DNA of 64,000 nt from Sycon ciliatum (GCF_964019385.1 NC_088646.1:9212080-9276079), one strand, 5' to 3'. Shown: positions 1 through 22,089, counted from the first letter of the stretch. A program made the numbers and translations. Notes: a model not told the origin generated them from the letters alone.

Positions 1-716
1 AACAGCAGCACACACATGTATTCACACCATGGACATTACAGAGCACTGAGCAATGCACACACAAGTAGAAAGTCAACTGCCATCTCATTACGGAAACGCC
101 GTGCACACAGCAATATACGGGCACAGTACACAGTTGCATTGCTATCTCTCTATACACGAGTACACATGTGCAGTAGATATTCGCTACCCAATGCTGTAGA
201 CAGCAAGCTGTTTCAGCCATCTAGGCCTCATCAGTACAGATATATCAGTATATATTGGCTACATTGTTTGTATCATGGCTGATTATCTCCATCAACAGCA
301 TTATAGCCAGTAGGTATCGACTGTACATTTCACACACCCACAGCTACGTCGATCAATACAGCAGTTTTAACTTGCCTCAAAGATATTTTCACCATGTTGA
401 ATTCCCCTTCCCTCCATCCATTTGGCGACCTACAGCAAAGAAAAGGACAACACACCAATAATTATTCTGGGAATTGCATTACACTAGGCCCGGGGATACA
501 GTAAAGCTAGGCTCTAATAGCCAAGTACATTGTACAAGGTCACATACTGTGCTGTATTATGGTCTTTTAGTTCGTTCTGGACTTTGTTAACCATTCAGAT
601 CAAGTTGTGGCCATTTGTGCTTACCGGTACTAGGCCAGAGCTAACATTTACCACGCACAAAGTAACCACCCACCTCGGCCAGAGCTAACATATCCATGCA
701 TAAAGTAAGCACATAC
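1..716. other. Left flank, no exon assigned
   Basis: I see no convincing exon here. It holds part of a dispersed repeat (about 186-240). An imperfect 45-bp tandem duplication (about 633-675 and 678-720) repeats the donor side of the last exon I could place for gene 1. A 16-bp stretch between AG and a strong gtaagc donor on the minus strand (about 625-642) could be a micro-exon, but I cannot support it. The last placed exon of gene 1 ends in an open frame with a good donor, so the 3' part of that gene must lie here or beyond the window. Confidence 0.4.
186..240. repeat. Dispersed repeat, copy 1
   Basis: The motif ATGCTGTAGACAGCAAGCTG is followed a few bases later by GGCCTCATCAGTACAG. The same order and spacing recurs at 50258-50312 inside a NOX intron. 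Two copies 50 kb apart point to an interspersed element; the class is not recognisable from about 55 bp. Confidence 0.6.
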
Positions 717-3700
717 CTCGGATGCCAAGTTGGTGGCATTAACTCGGCCGTACTGGCTGCCGTGAAAGTCCTGAACGTCCAGTACGGAGGCATGCACTGC
801 CTGCCACAGGTTCTCCACGTCCTTCTTCTCCAAGTGAGCAATATGAAACCTACGGAGACACCCGATCACAGCACAACACAATGCAACCTAACATTACAAC
901 ACAACCCGCTATTGAACGGCACACATGTTCACCAGCTGGCCACGCAGCAGAACAATGCACAAAGAGCAATCCTAAGTTCCTAACCCAACCTTCTAACACA
1001 CGCCAAGGAAAGGAACAGTAAAAGCTTGTGAAGTTCGTCCTCGTGAACATACCAACAGCGACAACATGTGAGTGTCCCGTGCACTGCATGCCTGAGTTGC
1101 TAGACTTGCAAGGGCAGCTCCAAGGAATACGGTACACTGGTGACAATGTGATATCAGTGAGGCACTAATGGGACACCAATGGAACACCAATGGAACACCA
1201 ATGGAACACCAATGGAACACCAATGGGACATTAATGGAACACCAATGGAACACCAATGGGACACCAATGGAACACCAATGGAACACCAATGGAACACCAA
1301 TGGAACACCAATGGAACACCAATGGAACACCAATGGGACACCAAAGGAACACCAATGGAACACCAATGGGACACCAGTGGGACACTAATGAGATTCTCAA
1401 GCACAGAGCAGTACTGCACAACACACATACTTGAACTCATGGCTGGGCAGCGCAAACTTCCGCATTTCATGCCGGAAGGCCATCAGGTCAATTGCACCCT
1501 GCGAGATGTCGGTGGGCCGGAAGGAGTTATGGTCGGCAGTGATGTAGAAGTGAAACTTGATAACGGGCGCCTTGCTGAAGATATGCCTACAGGATGATAC
1601 ACCAGAAGAGAATGCTCAGCGGAAGAAAAACATAATCCGAGTGAAATGAGTAATCACATAGGGTAACCTGCACAGTCATATTCACCATACCCACCTCACA
1701 GTCATATTCACCATACCCACCTCACAGTCATATTCACCATACCCACCTCCCACCTCCCACCTCCCACCACCCCACATGTCAGCTCTAGGTAACAGCAGAG
1801 TTAGCACATTGTTCTAGCGTTAACAGCTTGGCAAGAAGGCAACTTATCACATAAATAGGCCCATGGCCTGACAAGCTCCGTCCAATCAATGATGTGAGCA
1901 AACCAGTACACGATCAATGGCACTATGACAAACCTATCAACTTGCAATATTAAAAACAGCACTATGACGACGAGGAACAATGCAGTCAATAGCACATTAC
2001 GTACGCATGGTGAAACTGGTGGAAGACACCAACGGGTCTCACAAGCAGATGCCGCAGGGATGTCTGGACTGTGACCTTCAGATGCTTCTGGAATACATTG
2101 AAGCTGGAATGACGGACAGACAGAAAGATGGACACACAGACACACACATACACACAGGACAGAGAGACGGAGTGATCAACTGGGAGAGAATCAAGTAGTA
2201 TACATATATACATTCACAGGTTGACTATATGTAGCCTTTCTGAAAATCGTCCCCGTATGAACAAACCACCGCATACAAGGCTAAGTGAATCCAGAAAAAA
2301 ACACAACATTTAACAAAACAACCTACACATCGTCAGAACTGGGGTGTTCTGCAGCCTTGGCATGGCCATGGCGTGCATCCAACATTTAACAAAACAACCT
2401 ACACATCGTCAGAACTGGGGTGTTCTGCAGCCTTGGCATGGCCATGGCGTGCATCCAGCGCAACCTTGCCAAACAGCGGATCAATTTTCAGGGCATGCAC
2501 GGATTCGCACAGTTCAGCTTCCGCGTCAGACAGTGCACCATCTAGAAGAAAACAAAAACAAAAAACCGGGTTCAAATTGTCCGCAGAACAAGCAGAACAC
2601 GCAGATAAAAACAGGATAGAATGTCCTAGCCAATACATGGTCACTGCTACCGCACAACTGCTAAGATCGGTAATACTCTAAGTCTACAAGTTTTCGGCTC
2701 AAATTTAAATTTTCGGCTCCTGTAAATTTCAACCTCCAGTGCTAGAACACATTTTGGCCCACATCAGAATTTCGGCCTGCACTGCTGCTGCCTGTATCCA
2801 CTGTCACACTGAACCTTGCAAAACAAATATTTATTGACTTGCAGTAGAACAGAACTATTAACAACAGTGTACCAAGTAATCGCACGTTTCTCAAAAGGAC
2901 AGCTATTGAACTATCATAGAGGGGCATGTACGCGGAAAAAAGGATCCTCCAAATCTCAACAACACGACATGGTCATCAACACTCCGCTCCCTCAAACAAA
3001 CTCACACTGCAACGACAACCCAACACTCTTCTGGAGACAACCAAAGGCACTACGGCAGACTTTTACTGCAAAGAAACAAGACTGGATGAATAGCACACAA
3101 AAAAAGCAAGCTCCGAGTCGCACCTCTGCGGCGTTGGCAGAACTCGGTCCAGTACGAGATGATATCCGTCCGAGCCCTCTTGCCATGGACGTGAGAATCG
3201 GGTCTGGATAGGCGTTGCTCAGTGTTGACAGTGGCATCCTGTTTCACAGGAGTGCCACGGTTGAACGGGCCAGCACCAAAATCAATCCAGGCATACCTGC
3301 AAAGCGAGGACAAAGAAAGTACGAAAAAAGGGGCAAAACCTAGTATGTAAATTACACAAAACTTCAGTCAGAAGAGCGCCTAATGTCTATTGCTTTGTCT
3401 AAATCATTGAAAAGTAACTCTGGAGCAACCCTAGGCAATTTGCAGCATCCTTTTGAAGTTGTGAACTTTGAATGAAGCACTGCAGTTCACGGCCAGGTAT
3501 TTATACTGCAGTCCATGGCACCAAACACATGCTGTGCAGGTGCGAGAACGGTGCGCTTTTAGGCGTAAGAACTTCACATCACATCACATACATCAACAGG
3601 GTACTAGTACCCCTAAGACTCCCACTTGCTAAGCTGAGGGCTATAGTTCACACCCAGTAGACAACCTCTCAGCTTAAAAAATAAATAAAATAAATTCGAC

Positions 3701-4871
3701 GGGTTCGCGTACTTAGCTTAGGTCACAGGTAATGTCAGTGGATGTATGGGATGGTGTGAATGTCCATCCCTAACACCTCAACTGCTACAACAAAGACCCT
3801 ATGCAGGGGAAAAGACAATGATAGTATCACTTCAAGCACAGATGCTTACAAATGTGAGTACATGTATCATCTACCCTACCTGCCCCTAGACTGCCACACA
3901 TCGGACATGCAATTCTCACGCACAGCCTCCGGTCCTGGGCACACAGACACACACACAGTCATGATCGTAGTCAAAGCAAATGTCCACAACCATTCAAAAC
4001 CCTCACATTGAGGAACCATATGATAGGCCAGATAGCGTGAAACCCAACGCGTTGTCTGCATCATATACATGTGCTCATATTGAGTTGGTGCATCTCATAT
4101 TACTAGTACAATCCAAGAGTGAATTAATGTCTGGCACAGTATCTTCCATACAAGATCATTCATGATCATCCTGCAAGTAGCACACATCAACAGCACACAC
4201 GAGGGAGTTCCTTACAAGGTCTCAACATGAATGAGCAGCCTCAGTGCTCACCTTTATTCAACACCAGGTCAAGGTATTGCTTCTCGGCGTCCGAGCCAGA
4301 CTGCCGAATATGACGCGCCATCTGCAAGCCAGCACCGCATGTTTCACACCATACTTCAGGGTTTGTTTTAGAGTCCTTAACCCCCCCCCCCCCCACACAC
4401 ACACACACTACATTTCCAGTACCTACCCTAGGAGGGTTGGCTACCATGATTGGTACATACATGCTGCAACATTTCGTGAGCACACCAGAAGTTTAAGATG
4501 TGAGACTGAGAAATGACTCGGGGTTGTGACTGACCTGAACGGCAGAGACATTGTACTGGACATTGATACGATGGCCATCACCATGCGCATGTGCATGACC
4601 ATCAGCAGCACCATCAGCAGCACCATCAGCGGTGGCGTGACCACCCTCACTGGCCATGTCGTTTGCATCCTTTAGCACAATGGTCTCGGACTGACCGCAC
4701 TGCTCTGCTGGCCTGGGATACAAACAGGAATAAAAACAGGGCCACACAATACACACACTCATGTATATGTGCATGTACACAAACAGTCAAACACACACAC
4801 GTACACATGCACGTACACATGCACGTACACATGCACGTACACATGCACGTACACATGCACGTACACATGCA

Positions 4872-4906
<35 letters not shown>

Positions 4907-4944
4907 ACACATGCACGTACACATGCACGTACACACACACACGT

Positions 4945-4975
<31 letters not shown>

Positions 4976-7900
4976 TCTTTCACACGGCTTCCTTTGTTTT
5001 TCCTCCATCACTGAAGTTATGGCTTGTGAAGCAGGGTGTGATGATTATTTATTCGGTTTCTTGCTTACTGACTTGGAGTAACTCCACACTCACACCTGCA
5101 CTATTACTTGCATCTACCGTAAAATCCCGCCAGAGCGCCCCGTCTCTCCCATCCGCCCCTCCCTGACTTCGTGTCAGGGAAGTGATTGATTGTATCCTCG
5201 TATGACTCTGTGATGCGGTACTGTACTGCAGACACGTGCTCGACCCCGTTGGAAATGTACGCAACAGTGCCCACCCTCTTGCAATGACCAGGGATCGCAC
5301 AAACCCTGAGTTTTGACCTTTGGTCGGTGTACGAGATGCACGAATAGTTTTCATAGGGTGAGTACGTTTTCATGTAGTGCTGAATGCGGTAAGTAGGACT
5401 CACCCATCCGCCCCTCCCCACCTGAAGCGTCGAGGAGGTACGGGCGCTCTGGCGGGATTTTACGGTATAACTAACTGTAAGGAGAACCTCACCTTCCTGA
5501 CTGCAGCGCCTTCTCTCGTGCCTTGATCACATCACGATTCAGGATGAGAAAGTCACTTGCCCACTTTTCAGAAGCAGAGCGTATTTCACGCAAGTTGAGT
5601 GACTGGAATTTCCTAGAGGACACACGAACACGATGCCACAATCAAGAGTAGTTCACATGCACAACAGAATTAGGGTTCTGATAAAAAAAAAGATCGGGTT
5701 TAGGGAGAAACCAGGTATGTATGTAAGCGTGATGGATACAAGATGCTGTCAAACGTACATATTCCGTATGCATGCAGTGCTAGTAAACTGTAAAAGGCCT
5801 TCTGGAGACATGGAGCCCGCCCTGCCAATACAAAGGAACACACAGACCAGCATCATGCACAAAGCATGTACATGTACATGTACTTCAGCCATGCTTTGCT
5901 TGTCTCTGCATAGCAAACTTACCTGGCACTAGTCTGAGTGATAGCCTCTGCTTCATGGTCAGGATCATGGTCTTGCGGAAAGTCGTCCGTGATCTCATCT
6001 TCGCGTAGCGGTCCGATGACAGGACGATCCATCAACTGCTCCTGGAACAGCTGGTGGATTTCCGACGCAGAAAAGCCAGTTCGGTACCCGTATTTCCTCT
6101 CTGGCACAACCATGGAACGATCTACGGGTATGTAGCAAAAAGAGCACCCGTGGTCATGTACAATAAATTCAATAATGTATGCTGCCATTCCTCAAAGAGT
6201 AAACCATCTAGATCATGTCCTACTACAGGTCGTCCCCCGTTAATACGAGTCCGGTTAGTACATAAGAAATCTCAAGTCCCGGACGAAACGTGGTCATTTC
6301 CATACAAATTTTGTCGGTTAGTACATAATTCGTTAGTACATAAACCCCGTTAGTACATAACATTTCTCCGTACCCGCATGTCATCTACCTCAATAGTACA
6401 TAATTTGTTGGTCTTTTGGCCTTCCAGTGGAGGCACATCGTGTTCTAGTTTTTACTTGTGGACGCAATTAACTCAGAAACCAGAGCGCACATCACAAACC
6501 GACAAAGCTCTGTTTTTTTCCGAGTGACTGTACAGGCGCGGCTGGGCATGTATCATGTGCCCAAGTCTCTGCTGCTCTTGTTCTGCCCCCCGCTAACACC
6601 CGATATGGCTTTAGTGCAATTTCTTATTTGGGCGCTGCCAGGTGGAATACACTTCCACCGGCTTGCCGCATGTCTAGTTCACCAGCTGAATTTCGCTCAT
6701 CCATCAAATTATACCTAGGGTTCCCTGTAAAAAGGCGCTGACGCCTGTTGGGAATTCCCTAGTAAAAGAAGAATAAATAATAATAATAATAATAATAATA
6801 ATGTAAACTGTAGAATCTTCGCTAACTGTGACCGTTATAACATAATTTTTATGTTATATCGAGGGAATCAAGAATATCTCGCTGCCTAGTCGAGGTAGCA
6901 AGAAACACTCAGAAAAGTTGAAAAAAGTGAAAAATTCCGGTACACAAGCAAGTTATGTACACTTTCGTTTAGTACATAAACCCCGTTAATACATAACATT
7001 TGTCAAGTCCCAGAGATTATGTATTAAAGAGGGACGACCTGTACAAGAAAACCATGCTTGCATATAAAATGCTCTGAATGTCCCGCCAAATATCCGATGA
7101 CAGGTTCATACCCAAATACATTTGCGTATGTGTTCTCGTTGGCTTTTGCCCCGGCAGAATCTCCAAGAAAAGGTCATAAAAGACCAGACTCACATAGTGG
7201 ACTGAGACCAATACACAGTACATGTATGCACCCATCGTCTTAAAAGAGAAAAAAAAACATCAGATCTTACAGTTGTGGAATGCAGTAACCTATGGTTTAG
7301 TCCTCAATGCACACACACACACACACACACTCACTCATGTGCACACGTGCTATGCAGGAATAGGACTACAGACAGTGACTGACAGACAGTATGGGCACAT
7401 TCACAATATCGCTTTTTGCGACGCGAGATGCGACTTGCGACACCTGTGACGAGCTGTGACCGCAATACACGATTCGCTAGATGTACATGTATCTTGTTGG
7501 TTTTTGCGACATCCCTATGCAGTGCATGTACAGTGCCTCATCCCTATGCAGTGCATGTACCGTGCCGCTCAATGAAATCCAGTCGCGTTACTCAAGTACG
7601 CGCCGGGCGTTGCGCAGTCCTAGACCTGCGAACACTGGGCAGCGAAATTATGCAAGGCGCAAACTTGAGTTACGCGACTGGATTTTATAGAGCAAGACTG
7701 TACTATCCACATGAACTGCACGTGCACCCAGAGTAGAAAACAGACAGTACTCCGTTTATGTACGCCGCACATCGCAAGTTGCAGAAGTTGAACTTTGGTC
7801 AACTTCTGCGACAGTGGCCTTGCGTCTGTTAGCGACAGGCATTTCCTTGTCGCAAGTGTTGCATGTCCAGTGCTGCCAAACCGTCCGATTTTTGAAGGCT

Positions 7901-9003
7901 CTTCCGAAAACCGGTCCGAAAAAGGAAACGTCCGAAAAGCAGCCAAAAATGTCAGGGATCAGTACTTTCCTATGCAGAAGTCCTGTATTTTCACTTTTCA
8001 GTGCAACTGAAGGCACAAATCACTGTACATGTGCCTCTAAAAAGGCTAGCGCTAGGGTGTGGAAGGGCAAAGTAACACGCCTGGATGGCATGTGTGTGAC
8101 CATACTCATGCATTACAAAATTCACGACAATTTTGGGGTGCCATATCGGTTACCATGGCAATGAAGCGAATTTTCTTGGTATTTTGGACGATATTTTGAA
8201 TTCTCTGGAAAAAATTTGCCGAGAAGAATAATCTGCACCATGTGGCCAGCCTTGGCGATTTTGGGCGTCCGATTTTGGGCGAAAATTATTTGGCAGCACT
8301 GTATGTCACATATTGTGAATGGGCCTTAAGGCCCTTGAATTCGTACACAGGGGCATGTCAGTAAGTGTATGGAGTAGTACCCAGCCCACCACTGTTTGAC
8401 ATGGGTATGGATTGTGAAGCATGTAGTTCACTCACCAGGGTTGATTATGAACAGTGTATAATAGTCACTGAGGTTAGTGGCATGGAGCAGGCTCTCTAGC
8501 AAACTTCCCATCTTGTCCGCATCCAGCTGGTAAGAGCGGCCGTTTGTCTTGTCCTCCAAGCGGACAAACGTCTTCAGTGCTGCTTCCATGGCCATATGTG
8601 TTAGTGGTGCAAGCTCCACAACTTGTGTTTGTATGTCCATTATGATGTCATCCGCTACATGTCCATCCTTAGGCTTATGGCCAGCAGACAGGAACTCGTT
8701 AGCGAGAAAGTAGGAGTGCTTGAAAGAAAAGCTGTCGTCTTCAACACTTGGCTCAAGCAATTTCTTTAGCTGCTCAGTTGAGACGGATACAGAGTGTTGT
8801 TGCTTCGAGTCAAATCCAATGAAGACAAGGTTTACGTGTATAGGCACGTGGAATGGCCTTAGCGTTTCCAGGCCAAGCGTCGAGTGCAATTCCTCAGCAT
8901 GCTTCGTCCTCACTTTCTCCATATTTCCAGAGCTCGTGCTTATCCATTGCAGCAGAAGCACAATAACTGCGCTGAATCCACACCGCGGCCACCAGCGATA
9001 CAT
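717..9003 (-). CDS. DUF7906-like secreted/lumenal protein, multi-exon, 3' end not found
   Basis: Exons on the minus strand, first to last: 8436-9003, 5923-6121, 5493-5612, 4535-4712, 4252-4321, 3124-3296, 2405-2541, 2005-2087, 1431-1586, 717-849. Junction phases agree at every join except 4252/3296, where one short exon (length 1 mod 3) seems to be missing. The start chosen is the ATG at 9003, because residues 1-26 (MYRWWPRCGF, then AVIVLLL) look like a signal peptide. The region with VPIHVNLVFIGFD, then INPDRSMVVPERKYGYRTGF, resembles from memory the family annotated DUF7906 in plants, whose function is unknown. Exon 4 encodes a His/Ala/Asp-rich insert (HAHAHGDGH). Later exons encode YAWIDFGAGPF and KAPVIKFHFYITADHNSF. 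The last exon placed ends in frame at a gtatgt donor, so the gene continues left. Secretion is inferred; the role is unknown. Confidence 0.8.
1166..1392. repeat. 12-bp minisatellite (AACACCAATGGR)n
   Basis: About 18 tandem copies of a 12-bp unit, with single-base variants and a few 11-13-bp steps, lie in the last intron placed for gene 1 (850-1430). Because 12 is a multiple of three, all frames stay open on both strands and give spurious repeat proteins. None of these joins in phase with the neighbouring exons. Confidence 0.9.
1670..1750. repeat. 27-bp tandem repeat, three copies
   Basis: CACAGTCATATTCACCATAC with a CCACCT linker occurs three times in a row, followed by CCACCTCC repeats. It lies in a gene 1 intron. 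Confidence 0.8.
2305..2456. repeat. Exact 76-bp tandem duplication across a splice donor
   Basis: Bases 2305-2380 and 2381-2456 are identical. On the minus strand the right copy contains the last 52 bases of a gene 1 exon plus its donor after base 2405. The left copy repeats this segment inside the intron. Reading from the proper donor into the intron meets an in-frame TAG at once, so only the right-hand donor gives a working protein. Confidence 0.9.
4790..4975. repeat. 12-bp (GTACACATGCAC)n and (CA)n tract
   Basis: Six or more copies of a 12-bp unit run into (CA)n and back in an intron of gene 1. A C14 run followed by (CA)n lies nearby at 4381-4408. Confidence 0.9.
5117..5465. mobile_element. 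MITE with 24-bp perfect terminal inverted repeats, TA target site
   Basis: Left end CCGTAAAATCCCGCCAGAGC and right end are perfect inverse copies over 24 bp, flanked by TA on both sides (5115-5116 and 5466-5467). The 349-bp body has no transposase frame. The terminal CCGTA...TACGG and TA target resemble Tc1/mariner-type non-autonomous elements. It sits in the intron between exons 5493-5612 and 4535-4712 of gene 1. A second element with the same terminal CCGTA lies at 42495-42799. Confidence 0.85.
6226..7041. mobile_element. pogo/Tigger-like MITE, 816 bp
   Basis: Left end CAGGTCGTCCC with a nearby TTAATAC is mirrored at the right end (GGGACGACCTG), with TA flanking both sides. Subterminal repeats of GTTAGTACATAA occur several times inside each end. 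No transposase frame is present; an (ATA)n tract lies at about 6773-6802. The CAG...CTG ends and TA target fit the pogo/Tigger branch of Tc1/mariner. It lies in intron 1 of gene 1. Confidence 0.8.
7560..7700. mobile_element. Short TA-flanked MITE, copy 1 (141 bp)
   Basis: Nearly palindromic element whose ends contain GCTCAATGAAATCCAGTCGC and its inverse. The second copy at 22090-22232 has cleaner ends (CAGTCGTGCTCAATG / CATTGAGCACGACTG) and a TA target. It lies in intron 1 of gene 1. Confidence 0.8.
7868..8301. mobile_element. hAT-like MITE with CAGTGCTGCCAAA ends
   Basis: The 13-bp CAGTGCTGCCAAA at the left is exactly inverted at the right end. The 434-bp interior has no coding capacity. 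The target duplication is not clean (ATGTC appears on both sides but out of register). CAG-type ends suggest hAT; superfamily confidence is low. Confidence 0.65.
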
Positions 9004-9948
9004 CAGCACAGATGTATTACACCACCAGACTAATTCATCAATTTGATTATTCGATGAGCAAGGCCACAAAGAAAAGAAATTGAACTAAACTTACTTCGAG
9101 TAATAAATTACTGCTCGGCTCTGACAATGAACAATACAATGCACAGAACAAAAATTTGAAAAGGACAAAGGATTGGGATTTTTACACATGCCGTGCAGCC
9201 ACGTGTGAGTTGCTGACGAGCTAGGTCACGTGACGACACACATGCAGCCTTTTGTAGCGCCTTGCAGTTGCACCCTGGGTTGACCCAAACGCGGTACGCG
9301 GTCCAACCACCCTACCCAAACCAAGCGAACACGGTCGGTGGCTGCTGCTGGATCTACAACACTGTACAATGAGCAAGAGAACCCCGGCCAGGTCTGGGGT
9401 TACTCTTCGTCTTCTTCAGAACTGAGTTCTTGGTATGGCTCTGACTCAGACTCAGTGTCTAGACCATGGCCCGGGCATGGGCATGGCCGGCAAGGGCATA
9501 CTACATGTACATGATTGTATACGTATCTAGCTGGTCGACCAGCGGCAAACGGTAAGCAGACGGAGCGCGGAGATCTACGCAAGCACACACGCACGCGCAC
9601 AAAAGCACATAACACACCTGCACACGTACACACTGGTACACGGCATGGTGGGAGCGTCGCAAATGCCGAAGAACGGACAAACTGTAGTCTCCCGGCCTGG
9701 TCTATCATCGGTCGGTAAAGACTGGCGTTGCTCCAAGTCCAAGATCGAAATCCGACTCACCCCATCGTCCCCATGGCCCAGTGACCTGGTGACAGAGTCC
9801 TGGTACAGTGGTAGTCGGGACTACTGTACCGAAGAGGAATCGTCACCCTCACCCTCCGCTCGATCTCAACGCGCGTGTCGACAGACTCCACTGTTCCGTC
9901 CGTCAATTTACGGACCAAGCGGCAGCTTCCGCGTCACGAACAATCAAC
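9004..9948. promoter_or_regulatory. Bidirectional intergenic region between genes 1 and 2
   Basis: Two start codons point away from each other across 945 bp, so both promoters and 5' UTRs should lie here. Two CACGTG boxes occur, at 9200-9205 and inside GTCACGTGAC at 9225-9234. No canonical TATA box is obvious. A 19-codon ORF (ATG at 9369) lies upstream of gene 2 and could act as a uORF if it is in the transcript. Confidence 0.5.
9225..9234. promoter_or_regulatory. GTCACGTGAC palindrome (E-box / CLEAR-type)
   Basis: This perfect 10-bp palindrome matches the CLEAR consensus bound by TFEB/MiT bHLH factors in vertebrates and also fits other CACGTG-binding factors. It sits 222 bp upstream of the gene 1 start codon. 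A role in this species is inference. Confidence 0.45.
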
Positions 9949-19149
<9,201 letters not shown>

Positions 19150-19760
19150 ACTTCAATTGCCGAAGCCTGGCTCTGTATAGCAAGCCCGTCAAATAGAGCG
19201 ACATGACTGAGGTGTTTGGACCTTGAGTGTCTAGTCACCGTCTATTGGCCACGAGTTATGGCACACACGTATATAGCTCTACCTTCGTCTTGTTGTGCGA
19301 GCTTGGAAGCAATGATGCATTTCTGATGGTGCACTAGACTTTGCAGCGGTCAACATACTAAGCCGGAAGGCTGAATGGAGACGGGTCATTGTGTCTTGCC
19401 TCCTTGCACTGTGTATAATTCAGAATGTCTAGTGAATTGAGTTTCAGGATGGTTATTGCTACTAAGTCTTGGTGTCATCGTCACCATGAAGCAGATCTTC
19501 TAACGAAAATATCTCTCCTACAGTGTCTACTCAGTCCGTGGACATGGTTTTGTTTTGTCCTCTGTGTCTCACAGTGTACTACTAGTATTCTGTGTCAGAT
19601 CATCGAGTCAAGAACATGCACTGCTGCGGTCAATTAGCGTGGCTGCCATTGGGTCTTCCTATGGCACACATTGTGCGTCAGCACTACATCTGTATTGCCA
19701 TAATTTGTTTTACATGTGTGTTGTGTGCGTGCGGTGCATACACATGGGAATGTTCACCCT
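19150..19760. other. 3' flank of gene 2
   Basis: Contains no convincing exon. It presumably carries the 3' UTR of gene 2. I could not place a polyadenylation signal with confidence. Confidence 0.4.
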
Positions 19761-19763
19761 GTG

Positions 19764-20007
<244 letters not shown>

Positions 20008-20277
20008 TATATGTCGACAAGCGTGAATTTTGTCTGTTTGAGCTTGGCCACTCCTTTGGAGTTCATCCCCACTTTTGCCAAACACTACCTGATTGAAGGA
20101 ACTGCGTGGGGAGTACTTTACCCAACGTCCAGGTCTTCTCCAAGAAAAGATGGTCTGGATGTGGCCCGATTTCGGTATGCTTCGGGCTTACCCAAGTGAC
20201 TTTATATAACATATTTGTAACAATCATGGGAAAGGACCAGTATATCATTTAATTATACTTATAAAACAAAGTAATTA

Positions 20278-21120
20278 GTTGAACTCGGATGTTGAGCCAT
20301 TTAAATATGGATAAAAAGGAGAAGGACAATAATGGTATGCGTTGTGATTATTAGTATTGATTACTTCAGTAGCTGTCCACCAACGTAACCAGATTAAGAT
20401 CATATACAGTCAGCGAATGCAACAAAATGGCAAAACTTGTTACTAATTATTGTAGTCTATTCTATTTACATCAATTCATAGCCACTATTACGTGGAGTTC
20501 AGTTGGATGTTGGCATTTCGTCTTCGCTTAGCTTCTCCTTCCTATGTTTATTACATAAACTTGGGCCTTCCAATTTATTTGGTTAGTCTGTTGTAGCTTG
20601 CTTTTCGTCGAGTTGTAGCAAGAGTCATGTACTTTTGGTTGTAGTGAGACCGGAATGTCTTACTAGTTTCGTCATCATCCAGTAACTCTCTTCGGCCAAG
20701 TACGACTACTGCTACATTGTACACTACACTGATTCACCACAGTATTCACTTCGTCTTGGGGTTAGACATGGGGAAGTAAGTTGCTGGGGGGTGAGCCCGC
20801 CGGCCCGCCGGGCATACGCTGATGTCATTCTTTGCTTCCATGCAAAGTAGCTTGTGCTCTTCTTCATTGCGGTTTCCTTCCCCTCTTGGTCCTTTCCTAA
20901 CCTGAGCCTTCCAAGTTGGAAGGTTAATTGTTGGTTTGCGCCTCAGAGAAGTTTGTCAGGACGTTGAATGTCTCACTACATTGTACTCCTTGTCAGTTTT
21001 GTGCCATCAAGTTAGTTGTCGCACTCGCTGATTGTGTATGACCTGGTTATCAGGTCACGTTGGTGGACAGTTACAGTCGTAACTCTTACCATGATTTTTT
21101 GTCCTTCCCTTTTTATCCAC
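20278..21120. mobile_element. Foldback-type element, copy A
   Basis: The left arm has GTTGAACTCGGATGTTGAGC, then GGATAAAAAGGAGAAGGACA, then GCTGTCCACCAACGT. The right arm carries the inverse of the last two blocks (ending TTTTTATCCAC), so the ends form inverted arms of more than 100 bp. Related pieces flank the Gypsy fragment at 31950-34410 and lie at 58848-58992. No transposase frame was seen in the middle. Confidence 0.75.
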
Positions 21121-22089
21121 TAAAAACAAAAGCCAGTATTCAGGCCTAGTGCCTGGAAACATTCTGAAACATGCTTATCGGCATGCACCGGCACACAAAA
21201 ACCACAGTCATTAAAGCATGGAGCCGCAAATCTGATGTTTTTGTAAGCTCCCTATGCATTCCTGTGAGTTCTCAGATGGAATGGGCCAGGTAAAGAAAAA
21301 GTGGAAGTCCGTGAATGTATCAATAACTCAGTCATATGCTCGTCACGATAACTGATCATAACTCTTAAAATCATATACATGTAGTCATGAAATACGAACT
21401 GCATGTGAAATTCCCAACTGTAAATAACACAGAGCATGAACAGAATAGGGCTAGTTGTGGAACAATTCATTCCATTCTTTGAAAAACCAAAAACTCCCAA
21501 CACAAAATCTGGCAACGTGAGGCAAACAGCGAGAACGAGTGGTGCCTACTGAGGAAATGTGAAAATACATCTACGCGCCGTCCACATTCAATTCCAATTT
21601 CAGACTTGAATGCAGTTGTACTGTACCAGCACTACACTCTATTGACTGAGACCGAGGGAGTCCTTTCATGGTCATGTTATGTCGCAAAACATTATCCTAA
21701 CAGTACTAGATTGGAACCGTCTCGAAGAACTCCAACGCTCCTTGTGGATCAGGTTTGATCTGCATATTACGAGAAAGACATGTACACACACGTGCACCCA
21801 TATACACCCGAACGCCATGCATGCCAACCGTCCAGGGTTTCCCGGGACAGTCCGGGGAAAAGGGTGTTTGTACCAGGGTCCAGGGATGCCTTGCAAAAGT
21901 CCCGGGATTGAGATGGAACTTTCGAATCGATGTTTTTTCCTTTTTATGACGATTTTTCAGTGTTTCCTCGAACTAGGTCCGTTGTAAGTATACACAGAAC
22001 ATACATAGTAGTAGCACGCAGTAGATACAGCGCAAGCGCCCGTGTCCGGGCCACAAGTGCAACTCGTTCGAGAGTAGAAATCTATACTA

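Noticed and set aside
1168..1597. Long frames on both strands over the 12-bp repeat
   Set aside because: A unit length divisible by three keeps all frames open; no in-phase splice links.
1980..2198. Plus-strand ORF (VKLVEDTNGSHKQMPQG)
   Set aside because: It overlaps a minus-strand exon (2005-2087) of gene 1 that fits both neighbours in phase; the plus frame has no acceptor/donor pair.
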